A stretch of 40,078 nt of DNA. Source: an uncultured Lachnospiraceae bacterium. GTDB lineage: Bacteria > Bacillota > Clostridia > Lachnospirales > Lachnospiraceae. The notes below the pieces were generated by a model, which ran no database searches, was not told the origin of the DNA, and saw only the letters and a program-made list of their open reading frames with translations. A program made the translations under genes and the position numbers. Of this stretch, positions 15,963-22,076 are shown piece by piece. Location of the stretch: contig CAJTSD010000034.1 in assembly GCA_910578795.1 (NCBI GenBank), positions 1 to 40,078 on the forward strand. Direction: 5' to 3'. Every line of letters starts with the position of its first letter. The stretch's first letter is position 1.

Positions 15963-17544
15963 ATTTTACCTCAAGATTAATAGGGGTATTGCTCCATGTT
16001 CCATGCTTCCCGGTACCTGTCAGCCTCACAGGCCTTTCGCGGTTATATATAATTTTTTCGATACAGTTCTTAAGCAACATATTTTTCTTTTCGACATCAA
16101 TAGTGTCGCTATTCAATGCTTCCAACGCATCCGTAAAGCGGTCTATGCGCTCCTGATAGTCAATAGGAGAGGGCATGGAAGAATAAGCCTTTGAAAGGGC
16201 TGCAGTGACATCTGATTGTTCTTTAAGAACCTTTTCATTTAACTTGTCAAAAATTTCCTTTGGCATTCCTTCTTCTGAATATTTTTCCCATTGACTGATT
16301 TCCTTTTGTTTCAGGTTGGCCAATTTGGTTTCTAACTGGACTATCATTTTTTGATGCAGAGTAGCGGAGAGTGCATCATCATTTTTTAATTGTATTTCAA
16401 AATCAGCTATGCTACCTTTTAAGATATCATTTACCCTGCTCAGAATATCACTGTACAGGCAGGAGCCTGTATTGCAGTGAAATTGACCATCACATAAAAG
16501 CCGTGGAGCAGAGCGCTCAGAGCCATCAGGACGTTTATAATATCTTAATGACATGGCTCTGCCACAGGAACAATATACAAGCCCTGCCAGTGGGTTGCGT
16601 ACCTTGGTGGTTGCCTTGGCTCTATGGTTTTTGCCCTTTTTAACCTGTGCTGCATTAAAAAGTTCATTTGATATGATAGCTTCATGTTTCCCTTCATATA
16701 CCAGAAAATCGCCATCTTTCGCTTTAGGACGTGTTTTAATGGCTTCCTGATTGTCTATTACAGTAACAGTCTTTCTCCAGTTCCATTTAACCTTGCCAGT
16801 GTAATGTATATTTGACAACATATCAACAATAGCTTCAGGCGACCAATGCTCACCTTTTGGGGGCTTAATATTCAAGGCATCCAAATGATTACATATTTTC
16901 TGCCGTCCCATGTCATGATTGACATACAGGTCGAAAATCATTCGTACAACTGCCGCTTGTTCTTCATTAATCTTAAGCGTGGGGCATTTGCGCTTGCCAT
17001 CCATTACAACAGTGCGGTCATAGCCGTAGGGTGGCACAGAGCCAATGTAATTACCTTGACTGACTGATAAAAGACGCCCGCGATTCATAATCTTTTTCTG
17101 ATATTCAAGAAACTCATTTCCGCGTTTCAGTTCACGTTCGAACATATCGCGGTCATATTCATCCTGCAGATTATAGATTTTCATGGGTGTGATAATCATA
17201 GTATTGGTATAACGGAAGATTTTGATAATACGCCCGGCATCTTCAAGATCGCCACGGCTTAATCTTTGAACCTCAACAACAAGTACGCCTCTGATACGTG
17301 GGTTCTCAATCATTTTTAGCAGTTTAATCATTTCAGGACGGTCATCAATTGTTTCCCCGGAAACGACTTCCCTGTATATGTTTTCTTCCGGTACAGTTGA
17401 AGCCATATTTTGCATTGACCATTCGGACAATATTGCTTCATGCTTTGATAATACTTCCTCAACTGTGAGAGTGGGATCATCAGAACGTGACTTGCGAAGG
17501 TATTCCAACACTTCATCAGAGTTAAAAGTATAGCTTTCATACAT
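15952..17544 (-). CDS. Large serine recombinase (phage integrase)
   Basis: 530 residues. The N-terminal resolvase domain has the catalytic serine at residue 19 in YLRKSRSDDP, followed by arginines in LVVEVQRLSRGDLED. A recombinase domain follows (GSVPPYGYDRTV; VRMIFDLYVNHDMGRQKICNHLDALNI; SPEAIVDMLSNIHYTGKVKWN), then a zinc ribbon (NPLAGLVYCSCGRAMSLRYY to LLCDGQFHCN) and a coiled coil near 400-470. These enzymes integrate between short attP and attB sites and need a directionality factor to excise. The start at 17544 follows gggagg by 7 bases. Its end lies at the left junction, facing cotJC. A candidate ParB site lies 29 bp upstream of the start. Confidence 0.95.
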   Translation of the reverse strand: MYESYTFNSDEVLEYLRKSRSDDPTLTVEEVLSKHEAILSEWSMQNMASTVPEENIYREVVSGETIDDRPEMIKLLKMIENPRIRGVLVVEVQRLSRGDLEDAGRIIKIFRYTNTMIITPMKIYNLQDEYDRDMFERELKRGNEFLEYQKKIMNRGRLLSVSQGNYIGSVPPYGYDRTVVMDGKRKCPTLKINEEQAAVVRMIFDLYVNHDMGRQKICNHLDALNIKPPKGEHWSPEAIVDMLSNIHYTGKVKWNWRKTVTVIDNQEAIKTRPKAKDGDFLVYEGKHEAIISNELFNAAQVKKGKNHRAKATTKVRNPLAGLVYCSCGRAMSLRYYKRPDGSERSAPRLLCDGQFHCNTGSCLYSDILSRVNDILKGSIADFEIQLKNDDALSATLHQKMIVQLETKLANLKQKEISQWEKYSEEGMPKEIFDKLNEKVLKEQSDVTAALSKAYSSMPSPIDYQERIDRFTDALEALNSDTIDVEKKNMLLKNCIEKIIYNRERPVRLTGTGKHGTWSNTPINLEVKLRL

Positions 17545-17572
17545 AATAAAACCTCCCAAAATATTCTGTATG

Positions 17573-17597
17573 AAATGTGTCAGAATCTGACACATTT
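17573..17597. repeat. Perfect 25-bp palindrome, copy 1 of a four-copy family (candidate parS)
   Basis: Two perfect 12-base arms around a central A at 17585, containing the family core GTGTCAGAATCTGACAC. It lies 29 bp upstream of the recombinase start, between the gene and its upstream promoter region. Other copies are at 24219, 28185 and 28609. Confidence 0.8.
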
Positions 17598-17726
17598 TAT
17601 TTCATTTAGTTGTTTTATCGCAATTAGCTTTAAAAGATAGTCATAGTATGAAAATGATATATGGATTCGTAAGAATTTTAAAGCAAAAAGAGAACGGGAA
17701 ATAAATATCATCTTATGCAGAATTGC

Positions 17727-17755
17727 TTGTAATAATTTAGCGGATTTGGTAGAAT
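17727..17755 (+). promoter_or_regulatory. Promoter of type I toxin module 1
   Basis: TTGTAA at 17727-17732, 17 bases, TAGAAT at 17750-17755. Transcription would start near 17762, giving a 40-base leader. Confidence 0.6.
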
Positions 17756-17802
17756 AAATTCGTTACCGCTCCCTAGACTGGTACGGAAAGGGGGTGTTCT
17801 GT

Positions 17803-17889
17803 ATGGATATGCTTACTGCTTTTATCATCGCCGTTGCGGCTGGTGTAGTTTGCCACTGCATCAACAAATGGTTAGACGGCGGTAAATAG
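17803..17889 (+). CDS. Putative type I toxin, small hydrophobic peptide (module 1)
   Basis: 28 residues: MDMLTAFIIAVAAGVVCHCI then a charged tail NKWLDGGK. One membrane helix and a short polar tail is the standard shape of type I toxins. The start follows aaaggggg with good spacing. The mRNA has the long 5' and 3' regions, a strong terminator and an opposing promoter expected for such a locus. GTTACCG in the 5' leader (17762-17768) is complementary to CGGTAAC just after the stop (17890-17896), which could form a closed inactive mRNA. Toxicity is inferred only from these features. Confidence 0.6.
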   Translation: MDMLTAFIIAVAAGVVCHCINKWLDGGK

Positions 17890-17940
17890 TCGGTAACTAG
17901 CCTGTGGCGCTAAACCCTGCCATTCCACAATAGGGAATAG

Positions 17941-17970
17941 AAAACCCCAGTGTTACCGCACTGGGGTTTT
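17941..17970. terminator. Terminator of toxin module 1
   Basis: AAAACCCCAGTG, loop TTACCG, CACTGGGGTTTT: a perfect 12-bp stem with A and T ends, able to act in both directions. Confidence 0.85.
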
Positions 17971-18010
17971 CGCAAGCCGTCCTGCACAGACTGCTTACTG
18001 CTTTTTGCCT
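17941..18010 (-). ncRNA. Putative antisense RNA of toxin module 1
   Basis: On the minus strand TTGCAA (plus 18040-18045), a 17-base spacer and a perfect TATAAT (plus 18017-18022) form a promoter that would start near 18010 and read toward the toxin. If it stops at the shared stem the RNA is about 70 bases and overlaps the toxin mRNA only in its terminator; read-through would extend the overlap into the coding region. No RNA data are available. Confidence 0.45.
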
Positions 18011-18113
18011 ACTGGCATTATAGCATATGCAAAAATGGATTGCAATATGTTCCCCCGAATATTTACTTGTCAAATTGCTCTATACATAGTGCTTGATTTA
18101 CTTTCTTTTCATG

Positions 18114-19319
18114 TTATTCTTGTATAAGACGTTGTTGAAAATGAAATTGTAAATCAGAAAGATTATTTCGTACATTTTGAAATTTTGCAATTGTAACTAA
18201 AGCTTCATATTCTTTATCAGACATCATATAATCTTTAAAAGAACCATCTTTCGCAACAAATCTAATAGTATGGGTTGGGGACGATAATAATTCTTCTATA
18301 TTATCATTTTCGAAAGTAGTATCATAAGCCTCATAAATTTGACCGTTATTGGCAACTTTTTCTAATTTGTCATAAGATGCAGAAATTTCAATATTTTCAT
18401 TTGAAGATATTATTATATCTTCAAAGAAAATCCAATCTGAATCGTAAAATCCTATCAAGGAATGTATCAGTTTTTCATTTGTGGTAGCATATGGAACAAA
18501 GTGAATATTACTGTTTATTTTATTTACTCCAGCGTAGGTAAATATTGCGACTTTTTCTATAGAATCATAATTAATTTCTATGCTATCCCAATGTTCCACT
18601 ATTGGTGTAAGAACAGATATAAGCTCATATGCGCTATCATAACTGGGAGGAGAAGTACTAACTATATACGATTGGACATCTGCTAGAATATCGTTATAGC
18701 GTCCCTCTTTACAAGCTACTTCATAATCTTCAGCATCAATGGTAAGAAAATAGTCTGTTTTAGGCGGAATTTGTATTGTGAGCGGAAAATCCGCCACTTT
18801 AGAGTTTTTTACGTATAAACAACTAACCATTTGATTTGAAGAATTACCTAAATTAAATGACGTGTGTCGTACCTCGGATTCAATTGAAAAATTTTCTATA
18901 AAAGTTTGAATTAATGCATCTGAACTTTTGTCTCGTCCGGGTTTTGATTGATCATAAGCATATATAAGTGAAGGAAATTTATCTTCTTTCAAAGTGACAC
19001 AGAAAAGAAGGTAGTCTTCATTGGGAAAGACATCAACATTATAATCATTAATATTTTTTGAATAAAAATCTGTCTCTTTATTATATATAATTTGTGCAAT
19101 TTCTTTCGAAGAAATTCCAAAAGTACATAAATTAGATGATTCTTCCGTGCTCGAAAGTGTATTAAGGGTTGATTCTTGCGTTAAAGGTTCATTTTGAACG
19201 GATATCTCTGATTGTATTGTTTCTGCTTGGCTTGAATTATCCACGGGTAGTTTACTAGGATTTTCACATCCAAATAGGAAAAGTGTTATAAAAAGTAAAA
19301 CGATGCATTTCTTTTTCAT
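18114..19319 (-). CDS. Prophage-encoded lipoprotein, unknown function
   Basis: 401 residues. The signal peptide MKKKCIVLLFITLFLFGC ends in a lipobox with the acylated cysteine at 18. A Ser/Thr/Gln/Glu-rich linker runs to about residue 60, and then a large globular part with no motif I recognise. The start has aaaggagc 5 bases upstream. It is AT-rich compared with the structural genes and lies alone between a toxin module and the immunity region, a position often used for lysogenic-conversion genes. Surface exposure makes superinfection exclusion one possibility, but nothing in the sequence proves it. Confidence 0.75.
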   Translation of the reverse strand: MKKKCIVLLFITLFLFGCENPSKLPVDNSSQAETIQSEISVQNEPLTQESTLNTLSSTEESSNLCTFGISSKEIAQIIYNKETDFYSKNINDYNVDVFPNEDYLLFCVTLKEDKFPSLIYAYDQSKPGRDKSSDALIQTFIENFSIESEVRHTSFNLGNSSNQMVSCLYVKNSKVADFPLTIQIPPKTDYFLTIDAEDYEVACKEGRYNDILADVQSYIVSTSPPSYDSAYELISVLTPIVEHWDSIEINYDSIEKVAIFTYAGVNKINSNIHFVPYATTNEKLIHSLIGFYDSDWIFFEDIIISSNENIEISASYDKLEKVANNGQIYEAYDTTFENDNIEELLSSPTHTIRFVAKDGSFKDYMMSDKEYEALVTIAKFQNVRNNLSDLQFHFQQRLIQE

Positions 19320-19320
19320 T

Positions 19321-19443
19321 TTATGCTCCTTTAAATATATTAGTTAAATTATGTAATGCTAATCCATTTGTATATTCAGTTAAAAGTTTGCATGTTGTGT
19401 CATTTCCATTTACCATGGCGATTACAATATCTCCGCTTTCTGT
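19321..19443 (-). pseudogene. Relic of an S24/LexA-like repressor C-terminal domain
   Basis: Reading on the minus strand from about 19443 gives ESGDIVIAMVNGNDTTCKLL followed by TEYTNGLALHNL and a stop at 19321. This matches the strand and catalytic-lysine region of S24 peptidases (typically SGDIVIALVNGDEATVKRL). An in-frame stop sits directly before it and no helix-turn-helix or serine part is found upstream, so only about 40 codons remain. Its end overlaps the ribosome binding site of the lipoprotein gene. It suggests that an older repressor gene was lost here. Confidence 0.6.
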
Positions 19444-19642
19444 TTATAATTTGCTTGTATTTTATGCAAACCGCAAGTTGCAGTAAACTATGAAAATATG
19501 ACTGTTATAATTTTGTGATTGTCGCTGAAATTCATTCCATAAACAAGGTATGAAAAAACGAGGGTATACTTCATAGCTTGCGATGTGTTATTGTTATTAT
19601 ATTCATAACAGATATAAATTCACGAAACAAAGGAGATAGGAA
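19444..19642. other. Intergenic, no gene seen
   Basis: AT-rich stretch between the S24 relic and a small plus-strand gene. I see no open frame of note, no strong hairpin and no consensus promoter, although TTGCGA near 19577 followed by a weak TATTCA-like box could drive the gene at 19643. Confidence 0.5.
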
Positions 19643-19759
19643 ATGAGTTACAAAAGCAAGATAATAAAGCTCATTAAGGATTTGGATGAGGAAAAAGAAA
19701 AGAAGTTCCTGTCTCAAATCTTAATAATGATCAAAACCCACTTCATGGGCAGGCGTTAA
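19643..19759 (+). CDS. Small helical charged protein, unknown function
   Basis: 38 residues: MSYKSKIIKLIKDLDEEKEK then KFLSQILIMIKTHFMGRR. It is one amphipathic charged helix with a hydrophobic second half. aaaggagata lies 6 bases upstream, a strong ribosome binding site, which is the main reason to call it. Short proteins of this shape are common next to phage repressor genes in Clostridia. No function can be named. Confidence 0.55.
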   Translation: MSYKSKIIKLIKDLDEEKEKKFLSQILIMIKTHFMGRR

Positions 19760-19791
19760 GTCTGCTCATTTATCTTTTTGCTTGGTGATAA

Positions 19792-19820
19792 TTGCGTTCT
19801 GTCAGTGATTCTGTTATAAT
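19792..19820 (+). promoter_or_regulatory. Promoter of type I toxin module 2
   Basis: TTGCGT at 19792-19797, 17 bases, and a perfect TATAAT at 19815-19820. Transcription would start near 19827, at the left arm of the long-range inverted repeat. Confidence 0.65.
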
Positions 19821-19960
19821 TCCCTCATGGGTACTACCATAACGGTAGGCGGTTAGCCCTCTTCGGAGGGACTTGTGACCCTCCGAATCCAATGTAGTCT
19901 TTGATTACATAGAAATTTGTACAGAGTACAAAAATATACGGACAAAGGAGGGTGATGCTA

Positions 19961-20056
19961 ATGATGACTATCGAGGGTCTGATTGCCGTGATCAGTCTTG
20001 TGCTGACTGCATTTGGACTTGGATATACAATCGGAAGTAATAACACAAAAAAATAA
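19961..20056 (+). CDS. Putative type I toxin, small hydrophobic peptide (module 2)
   Basis: 31 residues: MMTIEGLIAVISLVLTAFGL then GYTIGSNNTKK. It resembles the holin-like type I toxins of Firmicutes (short N-terminus, MTxxEALxLM-type start, one helix, polar basic tail). caaaggagggtgatg precedes the start; ATG at 19961 or 19964 could be used. The 130-base leader contains a hairpin (cctcttcggagg region and GGAGGG followed by CCCTCC) and can pair with the 3' end. A terminator overlaps the stop codon. Confidence 0.65.
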   Translation: MMTIEGLIAVISLVLTAFGLGYTIGSNNTKK

Positions 20057-20139
20057 CCGCCCAAGCCTCAGAAACTTAGCGGTTATTTTTTAACCAAAAA
20101 TTTTTAGCGGGCTAACCGTCTATCGGTAGTACCCTTCTT
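20047..20139 (-). ncRNA. Putative antisense RNA (antitoxin) of toxin module 2
   Basis: The minus strand has TTGACA (plus 20170-20175), a 17-base spacer and TAAGAT (plus 20147-20152), predicting a start near 20139. The RNA would run through the toxin 3' region and end at the bidirectional stem at 20048-20091, about 90 bases, overlapping the 3' end of the toxin mRNA as in TxpA/RatA and BsrG/SR4. Expression is not shown. Confidence 0.55.
20048..20091. terminator. Bidirectional terminator of toxin module 2
   Basis: AAAAAATAACCGC (20048-20060) pairs with GCGGTTATTTTTT (20079-20091). It overlaps the toxin stop codon and serves transcripts from both directions. Confidence 0.8.
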
Positions 20140-20222
20140 TATAGTCATCTTACCACTAAGTAATGTTATTGTCAAATTATAATTTTGAACAGCATGAAGT
20201 TCTGTATCTGTCTTTTATTGTT

Positions 20223-20330
20223 TTACTTAAAAATTATTTTGAGTAGTTTTTTAAGCAGTTTATCGCCTTTTCGTTGCTTTTTTTTCCATGTAGCTGTCAT
20301 TTTTCGCTTTCCGCTTCCGGGTTTAGCCAT
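20223..20330 (-). CDS. Possible very basic 35-residue peptide
   Basis: A minus-strand frame starting at 20330 encodes MAKPGSGKRKMTATWKKKQR followed by KGDKLLKKLLKIIFK: 15 lysines and arginines with one amphipathic C-terminal helix. A gggaaag lies rather far upstream. The composition could be a real small protein or chance in an A-rich stretch. Confidence 0.35.
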   Translation of the reverse strand: MAKPGSGKRKMTATWKKKQRKGDKLLKKLLKIIFK

Positions 20331-20382
20331 ATAAGCACTACTTTCCCATAATTACGATGCTGTTTATATGTAGATAATATAT

Positions 20383-20772
20383 TTATTTGTTATTTGCTTT
20401 ATCCAATAGGCTCTTGGCAACATTTTTTAATACCTGTTTGGAATCATTGTCTAACTTTTCATATACGACTATAAAATCTTTAATCATATCAGCCATAATG
20501 TCATCAGTGGAATCCAGCAGCATTTGAGTATACATTGCCAGTTCTTCGTCTTCTGACAATTTTATAAACATATCTTCGTCGGAACCGCCGTTCCGTAACC
20601 AGTCTTCATTTACATTAAATTCACGACAAATAAGAGATAACACTGCATCTATTGGTTCATTTCTGCCAAGTTCGTATTGTGCAATGGTATTACCTTTTAC
20701 TCCGATTCGCTCGCCAAATTCACGTTGCGTTAAATCTAACGTTTTTCTAAGTTTACGCAATCGTTCATTCAT
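20383..20772 (-). CDS. cI-like phage repressor (HTH_3/XRE family)
   Basis: 129 residues. The N-terminal XRE helix-turn-helix is clear: MNERLRKLRKTLDLTQREFG then ERIGVKGNTIAQYELGRNEP. The C-terminal half is helical and acidic (EDEELAMYTQMLLDSTDDIMADMIKDFI) with no S24 protease domain, so it is not self-cleaving. It is transcribed away from the plus-strand early gene at 20921, with two well-formed divergent promoters and an operator-like repeat between them, the normal layout of a lysogeny switch. The start at 20772 is favoured; ATG at 20781 is possible. Confidence 0.85.
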   Translation of the reverse strand: MNERLRKLRKTLDLTQREFGERIGVKGNTIAQYELGRNEPIDAVLSLICREFNVNEDWLRNGGSDEDMFIKLSEDEELAMYTQMLLDSTDDIMADMIKDFIVVYEKLDNDSKQVLKNVAKSLLDKANNK

Positions 20773-20797
20773 TGCTATCATCACCGCCTTTATGTTC

Positions 20798-20826
20798 AAG
20801 ATAGCAAATCTTAGCAAAAAAGTCAA
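20798..20826 (-). promoter_or_regulatory. Promoter of the cI-like repressor
   Basis: On the minus strand TTGACT (plus 20821-20826), 17 bases, TATCTT (plus 20798-20803). Confidence 0.65.
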
Positions 20827-20857
20827 TGAAAAACTTCACAAAAACAAAAAATGAATC

Positions 20858-20900
20858 TTGACAGACTTGTTTATGAGAATTATAATGTTCACATAAACAA
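20858..20900 (+). promoter_or_regulatory. Early promoter with operator-like inverted repeat
   Basis: TTGACA at 20858-20863, 17 bases, TATAAT at 20881-20886: a consensus promoter. TTGTTTATG (20867-20875) and CATAAACAA (20892-20900) are perfect 9-base inverted arms that bracket the -10 box. This is a good candidate operator for the adjacent repressor. Confidence 0.75.
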
Positions 20901-20920
20901 AATCAAGGAGGTGAGGAAAA

Positions 20921-21088
20921 ATGGAAAGCATGAGAAAACTAATGCGGGTTTCCGAAGTCAAGGAAGTTACTTCAGCGGATGAGGCAACCCGTCTCATGAA
21001 AGAAGAAGGCTGGAGGTATTTAACTAACAATACTACCTCCAGTCCTACTTCATACATTTTGTGTAAATTTACTGAATACGAGCCATGA
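20921..21088 (+). CDS. Small protein, first early gene opposite the repressor
   Basis: 55 residues, MESMRKLMRVSEVKEVTSAD followed by EATRLMKEEGWRYLTNNTTS and ending SYILCKFTEYEP. It takes the position of cro but has no helix-turn-helix. aaggaggtgagg lies upstream. The pattern RLxxEGWxxL followed by YI near the end recurs in the convergent gene at 21069-21248, which overlaps it by 20 bases at the 3' ends, so the two look like distant paralogues. Function unknown. Confidence 0.7.
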   Translation: MESMRKLMRVSEVKEVTSADEATRLMKEEGWRYLTNNTTSSPTSYILCKFTEYEP

Positions 21089-21248
21089 TGTATTCCGTGC
21101 CAGATTCAGCCTTGAAATCGAGATCAGGCAGTACGCGTGAATAGGTTGCAACATGAATTAATTTCCAGCCTTCTGAAAGTAATCTATTCACTTGATATTC
21201 TTCATAAACTTTTTGGACTTCAGTAACATTTTGTAGAAATTCATTCAT
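21069..21248 (-). CDS. Small protein convergent with and related to the gene at 20921
   Basis: 59 residues: MNEFLQNVTEVQKVYEEYQV then NRLLSEGWKLIHVATYSRVL and GTEYIMARIQ at the end. EV-x-x-V, RLL-x-EGW-x-L and the terminal YI align with the plus-strand neighbour. A weak site (gaaagg) lies about 12 bases upstream. Its upstream region carries the 19-base repeat also found before the gene at 21707. Confidence 0.6.
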   Translation of the reverse strand: MNEFLQNVTEVQKVYEEYQVNRLLSEGWKLIHVATYSRVLPDLDFKAESGTEYIMARIQ

Positions 21249-21288
21249 TGTGTAATTCTGCCTTTCATTTTTACTTGGCTGCTGCAAC

Positions 21289-21307
21289 AGCCTGTAAGTA
21301 CAGTATA
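21289..21307. repeat. 19-base repeat, copy 1 (probable promoter/operator)
   Basis: AGCCTGTAAGTACAGTATA, identical to 21746-21764. Its inner part CTGTA-AG-TACAG is a dyad. Read on the minus strand it begins with TATACT, which with TTGCGG 17 bases further up would be a promoter for the gene at 21248. Confidence 0.6.
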
Positions 21308-21500
21308 GGAGAATATTGGGAAAACCGCAAGTCATTACAAGTGGAAGGTTTACGTAATAATGGAGTATGCTGGCGAGAAAATAATGTGATGCAGGAGGGA
21401 GTGAGGAAGATGGGAAAAAAGAAAAGAAAAAGGAAAAAGGATTCCAAATCAAGTCAGAATCCTTTTCCACGTAGGCTGAAGTGTAATCCGCAAGAAATTG

Positions 21501-21707
21501 TTAATTTTCTTGTGAAATCCATTCATGGTACTTCTTCAAGAGACCAATCGAAATCTGATAACTAGCAATAGTTGTCTGATTGCCTATCCGAGTTGGAAGG
21601 TCTGGAGACTTTTGGGCAATACTATTCGATGCTTCATTGGCTTTCTCAATGATCTCAGAGAGGTCTTTTTCTGAAAGTGAATTTAGAAAATCATCAAATG
21701 GTTTCAT
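21501..21707 (-). CDS. Small phage protein, unknown function
   Basis: 68 residues: MKPFDDFLNSLSEKDLSEII then EKANEASNSIAQKSPDLPTR and a C-terminal YQISIGLLKKYHEWISQEN. aaaggaaa lies 9 bases upstream. Helical, soluble, acidic N-terminal half. Proteins of this kind sit in accessory segments of clostridial phages. The same 19-base promoter/operator repeat as before the 21248 gene lies upstream, which suggests joint control of both. Confidence 0.65.
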   Translation of the reverse strand: MKPFDDFLNSLSEKDLSEIIEKANEASNSIAQKSPDLPTRIGNQTTIASYQISIGLLKKYHEWISQEN

Positions 21708-21745
21708 TATCTGTTTTCCTTTCTTTAGTACTCAGCTCTGGCGGG

Positions 21746-21764
21746 AGCCTGTAAGTACAGTATA
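21746..21764. repeat. 19-base repeat, copy 2 (probable promoter/operator)
   Basis: Exact copy of 21289-21307, at nearly the same distance (about 40 bp) from the start of its minus-strand gene (21707). The minus-strand TATACT box is present; the -35 is weak here. Confidence 0.6.
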
Positions 21765-21838
21765 TAAAAAGAAAGTGGAGAAAATAAGAATACTGTTAAA
21801 GTGGTAAATGAGAAGTTTAAGAAAGGAAGTGATAAATT

Positions 21839-22033
21839 ATGCTGGCTGAAAGCAGAAAACAGGATTTGCAAGAAATTACAGATTTATTAAAAGGCATGGA
21901 CAGTATCAGTATGATGATTATGAAATCTAATGCTGCGGTATTGCTGGCGAAGCAGGAACTGACAGAGAGCAGGGCAGGGCAGCAGGCAGATCATGATTCA
22001 GAGTTAATAAAGCAAATGGCTGACCCAGCATGA
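21839..22033 (+). CDS. Small phage protein, unknown function
   Basis: 64 residues: MLAESRKQDLQEITDLLKGM then DSISMMIMKSNAAVLLAKQE and a polar tail with AGQQADHDSELIKQMADPA. One amphipathic helix followed by a Met/Ala-rich stretch. agaaaggaagtga precedes the ATG. A 9-bp stem (22016-22024 with 22036-22044) overlaps the stop codon and may end the transcript. No family recognised. Confidence 0.6.
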   Translation: MLAESRKQDLQEITDLLKGMDSISMMIMKSNAAVLLAKQELTESRAGQQADHDSELIKQMADPA

Positions 22034-22076
22034 GAGTCAGCCATGGAAACAATATTCAGTTTTTATTAAAAAGATA

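Larger units (their letters stand above)
19829..20134. repeat. Long-range inverted repeat framing toxin module 2
   Basis: GGGTACTACC at 19829-19838 and GGTTAGCCC at 19851-19859 are mirrored by GGGCTAACC at 20109-20117 and GGTAGTACCC at 20125-20134. The arms are about 26-31 bases with small internal differences and enclose 250 bases. In RNA this would join the 5' and 3' ends of the toxin transcript. It also makes the 5' ends of the sense and antisense RNAs nearly identical. Confidence 0.75.

Noticed and set aside
19829..20134. Long inverted repeat read as ends of a miniature transposon
   Set aside because: No target-site duplication was evident, and promoter, toxin, terminator and antisense promoter all fit a type I module inside the repeat.
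21410..21565. Plus-strand frame for a Lys/Arg-rich 51-residue peptide with gcaggaggg upstream
   Set aside because: It overlaps the better supported minus-strand gene at 21501-21707, and its basic start comes from an A-rich run. Kept out of the features.
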